NCBI RefSeq assembly: GCF_009725235.1
Contig: NZ_WJFC01000183.1
Coordinates: 1 to 26,946 of the forward strand
Direction: 5' to 3'
DNA: 26,946 nucleotides
Source: Scytonema sp. UIC 10036
GTDB taxonomy: Bacteria; Cyanobacteriota; Cyanobacteriia; Cyanobacteriales; Nostocaceae
Positions within the stretch are counted from its first letter, which is position 1. The number at the start of each line of letters is the position of its first letter. Of this stretch, positions 1 through 6,823 are shown one piece after another. Below the pieces are notes generated by a model. That model was not told the DNA's origin. It made no database searches and saw nothing but the letters and a program-made list of their open reading frames with translations. The position numbers were made by a program, and so were the translations under genes.

Positions 1-177
1 TGTCTCTATATTAACTTTGCATTACAGTCACTTAGACTTTGAATTTCTCAGTGAAAGTTTTAGATTTTTAACATCAGGAAAACGCCTATATTTTTACAAA
101 AATTTAAATATAAATTTGTATTTTTATTGGTAATTTTTCCACTCATATAACAATTCTGTTTAATTTTTGAACTGTCT

Positions 178-223
178 GTAGGGTGACTCACCAAAAGCAT
201 GAGTTGGTGGGCTTTAGCCCTAC
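178..223. repeat. Small imperfect palindromic repeat
   Basis: Arms GTAGGG (178-183) and CCCTAC (218-223) enclose a second, imperfect pair CTCACCAA (187-194) and TTGGTGGG (204-211). This looks like one of the short dispersed intergenic palindromes common in Nostocales. The rest of 1-403 is AT-rich, and I see no gene in it. Confidence 0.55.
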
Positions 224-403
224 CTACGGTATAATTTGATAATTCCTCACTCATAAAGTTAAGAATTATATACTACTGTCCTGAATTCATTTCATCAATA
301 TGAATAGTAGAGTACTTACGTATCTTGCTAATAGACCGTTAGGCTTGACATAAGTTATTAATCTTATACCCCGTTCCTCATAGTGTTTTAACGGTGGTAA
401 AAT

Positions 404-811
404 ATGAAACAAGTGATATCAAATAAAACTTTGCTAAATATTTTGGCGATCGATGACCACGAATCAGTTTTAAGCGGAACTATAGATATATTACAAAAAC
501 AATATCCAGAGGCTAGATTTAGTACCGCTCTAACTTCTAAAAATGCTCTCGATCAAGTGACAAGATTAAACCCAGATGTTGTCGTTATGGATTTATCTAT
601 TCCTGATAGCCCAGGGATGTTACCACGTCCTGAGGCAAGTGTTCAACTTCTAAAAACTTTAATGAAAGGATTCCCTACCCTAAATCTCGTTGTCCAAAGT
701 GCTCATGGCTCATTCAGAAAAAATTGGAAATTATTGGCTTCCGTTCGTAATAGCGTTTTAGCGCATATATTGCAATTACAAACTACCAACAGCATAAACT
801 TATGCAGCTAG
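404..811 (+). pseudogene. Truncated response regulator (receiver domain only)
   Basis: 135 residues. Residues 11-100 read as a receiver domain: acidic pair D17/D18, phospho-acceptor D63 in the strand VVVMDLSIP, and the conserved Ser (S99) in VVQSAH. After about residue 101 the sequence no longer resembles a receiver. The conserved switch lysine and the last helices are missing, and there is no C-terminal helix-turn-helix domain, which related regulators beside CHASE2 kinases usually carry (about 210-220 residues in total). The stop codon overlaps the start of the CHASE2 kinase by 10 bp, so the original operon order is kept. A GGTGG ribosome-binding site lies 8 nt before the ATG. The likely cause is an internal deletion that joined the receiver to unrelated 3' sequence. 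It might still be made as a single-domain receiver, but without the switch Lys it is probably non-functional. Confidence 0.7.
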
Positions 812-2688
812 AATTTTGGAAAAGAATCAAAGAAGAAATTACTATTTGGCGTGTTGGTGCATTACCAGGTATTCTAGCGATCGCGCTGGTCATGGCTACC
901 CGTATCACAGGTTCTATGCAATCTCTAGAATGGTTGGTTTTTGATAGCTTTCTTCGTCTGCGTCCTCAAGAATCTATTGATGAACGCATTATTATCATAG
1001 GTATTAACGAAGAAGATATCAGTCGTATAAATACTTATCCCATCCCAGATAAAGAACTTGCTATTTTATTAAGAAAGCTATATTCTCTTAGCCCTCGAGA
1101 GATTGGTCTTGATATCTTTAGGAATCTCCCCGTCGAACCAGGTCATAGCGAACTAGTCACAGCATTTCAAAATTTTAAAAATGTTATTGCTATAGAAAAA
1201 GTTTTACCAGAACAAGTTCCTCCACCACTAGGATTACCTACAGAAAAAGTTGGTTTTGTCGATCAAATTATTGATACTGATGGTAAATTAAGACGCAGTT
1301 TGCTAGCAACACCCACAACTAAAGGCTATAAGTTCTCGTTGTCTTTGAAATTGGCAACAGCTTATTTAAAGCAAGAAGGCTTTCATTTAGAAAATGGGAT
1401 TCATGATGAAAATACTGTAAGATTTGGGAAAACTGAGTTTCCCAGGTTTTTATCTAACTCTGGAAGCTACGTTCAAGCTGATGATGGTGGGGTGCAAGTA
1501 TTACTAAATTTCCGGATTGGTGAAGAACGATTTAGAACTTTAACGCTTCACGATATTAAAACAGGAAATTTTCAGCCAGAATGGATACGCGATCGCATTG
1601 TCATTATTGGTGTCGTTGCTTCTAGCGTAAAAGATTGGATAACAACTTCCACTATTTCATCTACTAAACCTGCACCAGGACGAGTTTATGGAGTAGAGGT
1701 TCTTGCACATACTACTTCTCAAATTATCAGTTCCGTGCTAGACAAAAGAGTGCTTTTACAAACATGGTCTGAAGGGTGGGAATATCTGTGGATTCTGTCT
1801 TGGGGTTTGTTAGGAATTGTTTTTGCTAGACTGACAAAATCGCCTTTCATCAATCTTCTAGCTGTTGTCTTTGCAAGTATTAATCTTGTGTTTGCTAGTT
1901 ATATATTTCTTATAGTGTGGGGTTTGTGGGTTCCAATAGTACCGACAATACTTGTTTTGGTTTTGAATGGTTTTGGTATGACAGCCCTATACCAGTATGA
2001 CCAAGCTCTACGTTCTAGAATGAATGCTCATCTAGCTCTGATAGAACGGACATTTGAAACAATTCATAACGGACCATTACAAACTTTAGCAAAAACTTTA
2101 AAGTGTATTAAAGACAGAGATTTACCACCCAACGAATTAGTTCCTCAATTAGAAACAGAACTGGAAAAGTTAAATTACGAGTTGAGGGGAATTTATGAAT
2201 TTTTACAACAAGAACCTATAACTCAAGGTAGTTGTCTTTATTTAAGAAAAGGATTACTACTGAATTTGAAAGCTCCCATTCACGAAGTTTTGTATCAAGT
2301 TTATAATTCTACTTTAGAGCGAGATTTTCCCTGTTTTAAAACACTTAGAGTGAAAATTCGGACTTTTGACCCTGTGAGCGATCGCTACTTGAGTGTAGAG
2401 CAAAAGCTAGGGCTTTGTCGCTTCTTAGAAGAAGCTTTATGCAATGTAGGGAAACACGCTAAAGGTGTCACCCGTCTTGAGGTGACTTGCACTAGCTATG
2501 AGGGTTGGTGTACCTTAAGTATTGTAGATAATGGCTTGGGAATTAACTCATCTAAAGAGGGTCGGGGAACACAGCAGTTTAGAAACTTAGCTAAACAATT
2601 GAAAGGGAAATATAGGCGTTCTCCTCGTTTTCCAAAAGGTACTCTCTGTGAGTTATCTTGGCCTTTAACAAGGTTTTGCTACTGCTAG
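802..2688 (+). CDS. CHASE2-domain sensor histidine kinase
   Basis: 628-residue membrane sensor kinase. Residues about 25-45 form an N-terminal membrane segment. Residues about 45-320 are an extracytoplasmic CHASE2 sensing domain, with typical stretches such as RIIIIGINEEDI near 62 and DRIVIIG near 264. Residues about 325-395 contain three closely spaced transmembrane helices, after which the kinase lies in the cytoplasm. The probable phospho-acceptor is H422 in the motif ETIHNGPLQ, of the HisKA_3 (NarX/DesK-like) kind. A HATPase domain follows at about 530-625, with DNGLGI as the ATP-lid motif and GRGTQQF as the second glycine motif. The ATG lies inside the 3' end of the truncated regulator gene, so the two are translationally coupled. 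All kinase motifs look intact, but the natural partner next door is broken, so it must signal through another regulator or be orphaned. The ligand of the CHASE2 domain is not known from sequence. Confidence 0.93.
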   Translation: MQLEFWKRIKEEITIWRVGALPGILAIALVMATRITGSMQSLEWLVFDSFLRLRPQESIDERIIIIGINEEDISRINTYPIPDKELAILLRKLYSLSPREIGLDIFRNLPVEPGHSELVTAFQNFKNVIAIEKVLPEQVPPPLGLPTEKVGFVDQIIDTDGKLRRSLLATPTTKGYKFSLSLKLATAYLKQEGFHLENGIHDENTVRFGKTEFPRFLSNSGSYVQADDGGVQVLLNFRIGEERFRTLTLHDIKTGNFQPEWIRDRIVIIGVVASSVKDWITTSTISSTKPAPGRVYGVEVLAHTTSQIISSVLDKRVLLQTWSEGWEYLWILSWGLLGIVFARLTKSPFINLLAVVFASINLVFASYIFLIVWGLWVPIVPTILVLVLNGFGMTALYQYDQALRSRMNAHLALIERTFETIHNGPLQTLAKTLKCIKDRDLPPNELVPQLETELEKLNYELRGIYEFLQQEPITQGSCLYLRKGLLLNLKAPIHEVLYQVYNSTLERDFPCFKTLRVKIRTFDPVSDRYLSVEQKLGLCRFLEEALCNVGKHAKGVTRLEVTCTSYEGWCTLSIVDNGLGINSSKEGRGTQQFRNLAKQLKGKYRRSPRFPKGTLCELSWPLTRFCYC

Positions 2689-2719
2689 TAAATATAGATA
2701 TAGCCTTTCTCAGTCTCAT

Positions 2720-2784
2720 GAGGTACACCCCCCTTTCATCCCCCCTTGGTAAGGGGGGACAGAGGGGGGTAATTTTTGTACCTC
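2720..2784. repeat. Nested G/C-run palindromic repeat downstream of the CHASE2 kinase
   Basis: There are three nested inverted pairs: GAGGTAC (2720-2726) with GTACCTC (2778-2784), ACCCCCC (2727-2733) with GGGGGGT (2764-2770), and an inner hairpin CCCCCCTT...AAGGGGGG (2740-2758). This is a dispersed cyanobacterial repeat. The inner hairpin could also act as a terminator for the kinase gene, but no T-run follows it. Confidence 0.7.
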
Positions 2785-2924
2785 ACCAGGTTAAAATTTG
2801 CTGTAAAAATTATAGTTAAGAATATCAGTCAGCGCTCTAATATCAGTATTAAAATGAGTATATATATCAAACAACTTTTTAAAAAATTACCTTTCCTCAT
2901 TGGAATGCCGGGGAGGATGTGAAT

Positions 2925-3146
2925 ATGGCTCATAGTAAATGGTTTTTTCACAAACTGTTTAATACTCGATTGTTAACAACTGGTATTTTGACAGTTGTGC
3001 TCTTGTTAACTCAGGTTATACAAACTGAATACCGACCACCAGGCAATCAAAAACCACCAAGAACCAATACAGACTCATCAGGTACGAGATTTTCTGACCA
3101 ATTTCCAAATCTGTTGATTTATACTTCAACTCCTTCTATCCTCTGA
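2925..3146 (+). CDS. Small secreted or membrane-anchored peptide, possible fragment
   Basis: 73 residues from the ATG at 2925. A GTG two codons earlier is also open, but the ribosome-binding site GGGGAGGA ends 7 nt before the ATG and favours it. Residues about 15-32 form one hydrophobic segment (LLTTGILTVVLLLTQV) that reads as a signal peptide or anchor. A polar Pro/Gly/Thr-rich tail with the run YRPPGNQKPPR follows. That tail resembles the N-terminal region of secreted DUF928-type proteins, which in cyanobacteria often sit near CHASE2 kinase genes. If so, the C-terminal domain has been lost and this is a remnant. The resemblance is recalled, not computed. No function can be assigned. Confidence 0.45.
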   Translation: MAHSKWFFHKLFNTRLLTTGILTVVLLLTQVIQTEYRPPGNQKPPRTNTDSSGTRFSDQFPNLLIYTSTPSIL

Positions 3147-3187
3147 TTCCAGCAGTGCATCTAACCTAACGAGATTCAAAGCACAAG

Positions 3188-3590
3188 CTATCTTACTAAG
3201 GAAACTTGCGCGTTTAAGCGGCTAACGTGTCGTATTGATATGCTTTCAATGATGCCAAGTTTTATAATTTCATCCGCTAGTTCTCTTGGTGTCCAATGAC
3301 TTATTGGTCGTCCGTAATCGGATGGTGGTGAACAAGCTTTTCGCAAATAATTCAACTACTTGTTCCATACTAAATTTTACTGGTGCGCCAGCACGCTCAG
3401 AATCCTGTAATCTTTGAATAGTCAATAATTCTTTTCCGTCAGTCTCCAACCATCGGTTTCGCCATAAACTAACTGTATGCCTGTTAATATCCAAATCTCT
3501 GGCGATTTCCCGATTATTTTGACAAGTTTTATCGATTTGTGAGCCTTAGACATATAGATTTTCTGCCTCACAATTTCCTCAAGTTCTTAT
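3188..3590 (-). pseudogene. Decayed IS630-type transposase, N-terminal helix-turn-helix part
   Basis: On the minus strand, residues such as NREIARDLDINRHTVSLW and RWLETDG are the helix-turn-helix start of an IS630-family transposase. The reading frame breaks near 3345: removing one A from the run after GCG lets the frame continue through SPPSDYGRP, HWTPRELADEI and SIRHVSRL before a stop at 3188-3190. A second frame change is needed near 3515-3530 to join the upstream part. The catalytic DDE domain is absent. This is therefore a remnant with at least two frameshifts and a 3' truncation. The upstream edge overlaps the conserved promoter element at 3566-3598, so the original 5' boundary is uncertain. 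Confidence 0.7.
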
Positions 3591-3598
3591 TTTATTAT
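3566..3598 (+). promoter_or_regulatory. Shared 11-bp direct-repeat promoter element, copy 1
   Basis: CCTCACAATTTCCTCA at 3566-3581 consists of two CCTCA units 11 bp apart. Eleven nt later comes the -10-like box TATTAT at 3593-3598. It points rightward, toward the small open frame at 3686 and the secreted-protein gene at 4119. It matches six other copies in this window in both sequence and spacing. Confidence 0.7.
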
Positions 3599-3685
3599 TA
3601 ATCAGTAGTGGGAAATGCTATGAGCCTGTCCACTGCTAATTATTAGTTCATCACGGCTCCGTGCTTAAGCGTTAGGAGAGGTTAT

Positions 3686-3853
3686 ATGAGAACAATTCAG
3701 TTTATGCACGAATGGGGTCTCATTCAACCACAAATTTCACTGTATGCGCGAATTAAGGAGTCTGAAACTCCTGTAAATTCGTTCTCAAAATTTCACTTTA
3801 TGCGCGAACCTACACTCTACTTTCACTTCAGACCTAATGTACGAGTTTTATGA
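3686..3853 (+). CDS. Possible 55-residue peptide
   Basis: An ATG at 3686 follows the ribosome-binding-like AGGAG(AGG), 7 nt away, and opens 55 codons to TGA at 3851-3853. It lies about 80 nt downstream of the promoter element at 3566-3598. The peptide has no membrane segment and no recognisable domain. Most of it overlaps the three 17-bp repeats at 3696-3808, so the open frame could be a by-product of a transposon end. The ribosome-binding site and the promoter are the only support. Confidence 0.22.
   Translation: MRTIQFMHEWGLIQPQISLYARIKESETPVNSFSKFHFMREPTLYFHFRPNVRVL
3696..3808. repeat. Three 17-bp imperfect direct repeats
   Basis: The copies are TTCAGTTTATGCACGAA (3696-3712), TTCACTGTATGCGCGAA (3736-3752) and TTCACTTTATGCGCGAA (3792-3808), all in one orientation with 40- and 56-bp steps. 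A hairpin GGAGT...ACTCC (about 3757-3773) extended by GAATT/AATTC lies between the last two. Spaced direct repeats of this size resemble transposase-binding sites in Tn7-like element ends. No transposase of that type is present in the window. Confidence 0.65.
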
Positions 3854-4118
3854 CAATGACAAATTAATGTGCAAAATCTTTACATTAAAGGAGTTTTCAG
3901 CATGGCACCTTAGTAAAGCTCAAATTACAAAATATTAACAACTTGCAGAAAACAGATGGTAAGAGCTGAATCTATAGCAGAGGCTAACATAGCTCTCAAT
4001 GGTATTCCTAAGTATTATAAATGAGAGAAGTTAACAACTTTATACAATTCCCAAACTTAATGATGATTTGAGCAATGTATTTAGGTATTAAAAAATTTAC
4101 ATTTTCCAGAGTAATTTT

Positions 4119-5096
4119 ATGAACAAGAAATTTTTAACTCACTTAATTGTTTCTCTACTTGTAGGAACGGGATTGCAACCAGTAGGAATACCTGTAGAAG
4201 CTGAAACGATAGTAAAAAAGCAACACTCAGTCAGTCAATTCATTCCCCTAACTCCGAACGAGCGCTCCCACTTAGAGTTGTTGAGTTTAGGAGCTTACCC
4301 CAGAAAAGAATTACGTTTTCAACCTACAGTCAATACCAAACAAACAGTAAGAATTACAATACAAGAAAATATTGTTATGCCTATAAGTGAGAGATCTGGA
4401 TATACATGGACACCACCAAAAATAGCAGTTGTTATCGAGCTACTAGTGACGCAGGTAGATGCTAATGGCGACATTCACTGCCACTTTACTTTTAAAAGTG
4501 TGGAGGCGAGCGAAAAACGTATAAAATACGAAAAGATAAAAAATTTTGAAGGGTCTGCTACTTTCAATAATCGCGGACAAATTATAAAAACGAGTTTAGA
4601 ACAGTCACAAAATCTCGAAAAATTTTTAACATACTTATTACAAAAAATGACAGTGTTTATAGAACAATTTCCTTTTCCTTTTCCCGCTCAAGCAGTAGGT
4701 GAAGGTGCTCAGTGGCGCGTGACATCTCTTGTGAATGTTGATAAAATTGCTCTAACTCAGATAGCTACTTACAAACTCTTAGATTTCAAAAACAACGTTG
4801 CTACTGTTAGCATTAACTTGCAACAATTACCACAACAAGCTATACCATCCGAAGAAACGAGAAATTCATCACAATCTCAAGATTCTCTCTTCAGCGATCA
4901 ATATCAAACTAGTGGTTCGGGAAAAGCTATTATTGAATTGAACAAGTTAGTACCAAAAAAATTCAATACTTCTACACATAACGATACATATTTCAGTAAA
5001 AAAGTAGTTAATAGTCCCGAACATCAAAAAATATTTAATAATCCCGAAAATCAATCGGTAATTATCTTGAGGGAACTTTCTTTGCAATCGAAATAA
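4119..5096 (+). CDS. Secreted protein, possibly DUF6263-like
   Basis: 325 residues. Residues 1-29 are a signal peptide (basic start MNKKF, hydrophobic core, cleavage near VEAE). The mature part is beta-rich. It contains TVRITIQENIV near residue 75, HCHFTFKSVEASE near 125, and the stretch FPFPFPAQAVGEGAQWRV near 185-203. That last stretch resembles the 'FP..AVG.G..W' motif of secreted proteins of the DUF6263 type, so I lean to that family without certainty. A low-complexity Ser/Gln linker (about 245-265) precedes the last strand. No catalytic residues are evident. The gene stands alone. The nearest upstream promoter I can see is the conserved element at 3566-3598, which would give a leader of about 500 nt interrupted by the 17-bp repeats. 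Confidence 0.75.
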   Translation: MNKKFLTHLIVSLLVGTGLQPVGIPVEAETIVKKQHSVSQFIPLTPNERSHLELLSLGAYPRKELRFQPTVNTKQTVRITIQENIVMPISERSGYTWTPPKIAVVIELLVTQVDANGDIHCHFTFKSVEASEKRIKYEKIKNFEGSATFNNRGQIIKTSLEQSQNLEKFLTYLLQKMTVFIEQFPFPFPAQAVGEGAQWRVTSLVNVDKIALTQIATYKLLDFKNNVATVSINLQQLPQQAIPSEETRNSSQSQDSLFSDQYQTSGSGKAIIELNKLVPKKFNTSTHNDTYFSKKVVNSPEHQKIFNNPENQSVIILRELSLQSK

Positions 5097-5215
5097 TAGT
5101 AGGTTTGACTTACCTCTCATAACTGTAGAACTGATAAATTCAGCTAAATTTCAGACTCAATATAATGCACTTTAAAAGTTATTGTCTCTCCACCAAAGCG
5201 TGCGGTGTTCATCAT

Positions 5216-5596
5216 TTATCGCTGGCATTGTGAACATACTCCATCAGATAGTTGCCAGGGGAAGAACTCTTGACTACAGCAGGTACATTTTACTTTTCTT
5301 AACGAGGGTGTTATGCATTGGCATTTGGGACACATCCCATTAGTCAATTGGGACTCAAAAAACCATTCACCACAATGAGCACATTTTTCTTGTGAGCGAA
5401 TTTGACAATTTGGACACACCCTATTAGTCAATTGGGACTCAAAAAACCATTTACCACAGTGTTTACATTTTTCTCTATTTAAGTATATTTTTAGTTGTTG
5501 GCAGTCTGGACACAACCCATTTGACAGTTCTGCTTTTGCAAACTCTTGATTGCATCTAGTACACTTTTGCTTGTGTCGCCCGAAAAAACTAATCAT
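5216..5596 (-). CDS. Protein made of four tandem zinc ribbons
   Basis: 126 residues, almost entirely four repeats of C-x2-C-x13-C-x2-C. Zn site 1 is C12/C15/C29/C32, site 2 is C44/C47/C61/C64, site 3 is C72/C75/C89/C92, and site 4 is C104/C107/C121/C124. Each unit carries a similar core (F..., a hydrophobic pair, LxxG/R, then C-P-x-C). Repeats 2 and 3 are the most alike, sharing WFFESQLTN. The start is well supported by a GGAGG ribosome-binding site just upstream of the ATG. There is no signal peptide, membrane segment or enzymatic domain. I infer a cytoplasmic metal-binding, nucleic-acid-binding or protein-binding role. The conserved promoter element at 5902-5934 points toward this gene, with a dispersed repeat (5724-5781) in the intervening leader. 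Confidence 0.82.
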   Translation of the reverse strand: MISFFGRHKQKCTRCNQEFAKAELSNGLCPDCQQLKIYLNREKCKHCGKWFFESQLTNRVCPNCQIRSQEKCAHCGEWFFESQLTNGMCPKCQCITPSLRKVKCTCCSQEFFPWQLSDGVCSQCQR

Positions 5597-5723
5597 CTCC
5601 GCCTCCTACAGGATGCAGTTTTAATTGATTTCAAATCGTTCAGAAATTCAACCGGATTCCTATATTAAGTAAAAATTGTGTTTGCGTTAGACATAAGTAT
5701 GTATTTTTCTGCTCTAAACTATC

Positions 5724-5781
5724 AGTGAGCCAGTGCTGCAGGAGGGTTTTCCTTCGTAGGCGACTGGCGAACCCGAAGGGT
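5724..5781. repeat. Dispersed palindromic repeat in the leader of the zinc-ribbon gene
   Basis: GCCAGT (5729-5734) pairs with ACTGGC (5763-5768), with a GGAGGG/CCTTC-type inner hairpin. The wording of this repeat (GAGCCAGTGCTGCAGGAGGG) is one I recognise as widespread in Nostocales genomes. It sits between the promoter element at 5902-5934 and the gene that starts at 5596. Apart from it and the promoter, 5600-6020 holds nothing I can identify. Confidence 0.6.
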
Positions 5782-5901
5782 AACCATATCAAACCCTGAT
5801 TTCTATGTTAAAACAGAATCTGCAAGGACTGGTCTCAAATCCTTGTGAGTATTAGCTTGCAAGTTTTAGAACGGGTCTAATCAGCGTTAGTCCAGAGTTA
5901 G

Positions 5902-5934
5902 ATAATATGGAAGAACTTTGAGAAAGTTGTGAGG
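5902..5934 (-). promoter_or_regulatory. Shared 11-bp direct-repeat promoter element, copy 2
   Basis: On the minus strand it reads CCTCACAACTTTCTCA (5934-5919), then 11 nt, then TATTAT (5907-5902). It points toward the zinc-ribbon gene, whose ATG is about 300 nt away. One CCTCA unit is degenerate (TCTCA). Confidence 0.65.
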
Positions 5935-6020
5935 GCAACTTCAACTGTAACTAAACTCTCAGATTGGGCAAAGCTTAAGATGAAAAACTGCACAAGAAAA
6001 GCCATTCATCAAATAAGAGA

Positions 6021-6803
6021 TTATTCCCTAAGAACTTTAGTAACATCTGTATTTGTGGCTTGAAAAAATTCCTTCTTCTTAAACCCAAAAGTATTAGCGA
6101 CGATTGAGTTGGGAACGCTCTGAATTTCTTGGTTATAAAGTTGCACTGCTTGGTTGTAGCGCATTCGTTCTACAGCTAGGCGATTTTCAGTACCCGTTAA
6201 CTCATACTGAAGATTGATAAACAATCGGCTAGATTGCAATTGAGGATTGGCGAGTGCATAATTACGAAAGCGGTCAATTGCTTGATTGATTTGTACCGTA
6301 GCAGCAGCTTTTTCATTTGGAGTGGCTGCTTGCAGATAAGCCTGACGCGATCGCACTAATAAAGAGACTAACTCTTTTTCTTGTTTAGCATAAGCTTGCG
6401 TCACGCTCACAAGATTTGGAATCAAATCAGCACGTCGCTGGAGTTGATTTTCTACTTGTGCCCAAGCTGCTTCAACTCTGGCGTTACTTCTCTGTAAAGA
6501 GTTGTAAGCCCAGCCAATCCCGATAATTAATACAGCTACTATACTTGCACCAATGATTAGCATCCTTTGGCGAAGATGCGTTAACCGCTTTTGTTTCTCT
6601 TGCTGTTGCTCGTGCCTTGCTTGCACATCTCGGATTGCTTGCTCAATAAACTCGGCAGGAATATCAGCTTCTTTGCCTGCTATTACCAACTCAGAAGCCG
6701 AGTAACTTTGGGTATGATTAGCATAGTAGCGCGAGGCTAGCTGTAGCACCTCTGGGGCAATATCTTCGGGAATTCTCTTCTGTGGATTATTCATAGGATT
6801 CAT
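6021..6803 (-). CDS. LemA-family membrane protein
   Basis: 260 residues from the ATG at 6803. A TTG start 9 codons earlier would overlap the upstream gene, but GGGAG lies 9 nt before this ATG and favours it. Residues about 1-70 form a charged cytoplasmic part that is longer than in minimal LemA proteins. Residues about 80-100 form one transmembrane helix (MLIIGASIVAVLIIGIGWAY). The rest is the LemA four-helix region: NARVEAAWAQVENQLQRRADLIPNL with its conserved R-D-L-I-P-N, then the region around FRNYALANPQL, and ENRLAVERMRYN near the end. LemA proteins are single-pass membrane proteins of unclear biochemical role that are often encoded with TPM-domain proteins. Here the TPM gene lies directly upstream and its stop is 21 nt from this ATG, so they form one operon, expressed from the element at 8286-8318. 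Confidence 0.9.
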   Translation of the reverse strand: MNPMNNPQKRIPEDIAPEVLQLASRYYANHTQSYSASELVIAGKEADIPAEFIEQAIRDVQARHEQQQEKQKRLTHLRQRMLIIGASIVAVLIIGIGWAYNSLQRSNARVEAAWAQVENQLQRRADLIPNLVSVTQAYAKQEKELVSLLVRSRQAYLQAATPNEKAAATVQINQAIDRFRNYALANPQLQSSRLFINLQYELTGTENRLAVERMRYNQAVQLYNQEIQSVPNSIVANTFGFKKKEFFQATNTDVTKVLRE

Positions 6804-6823
6804 AATTTTCAACTCCCAGCTAA

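Noticed and set aside
60..254. Minus-strand 64-codon open frame
   Set aside because: It overlaps a palindromic repeat, has no ribosome-binding site or domain, and is most likely a chance frame.
370..403. GTTCCTCA before the response regulator as an element copy
   Set aside because: The second half matches but the first does not, and no TAnnnT box lies at 11 nt.
3696..3808. 17-bp repeats as a CRISPR array
   Set aside because: There are only three imperfect copies at uneven spacing, the repeats are shorter than CRISPR repeats, and no cas genes are present.
5597..5900. Short minus-strand frame MVTLRVRQSPTKENPP in the zinc-ribbon leader
   Set aside because: It is the translated dispersed repeat at 5724-5781 and ends after about 21 codons.
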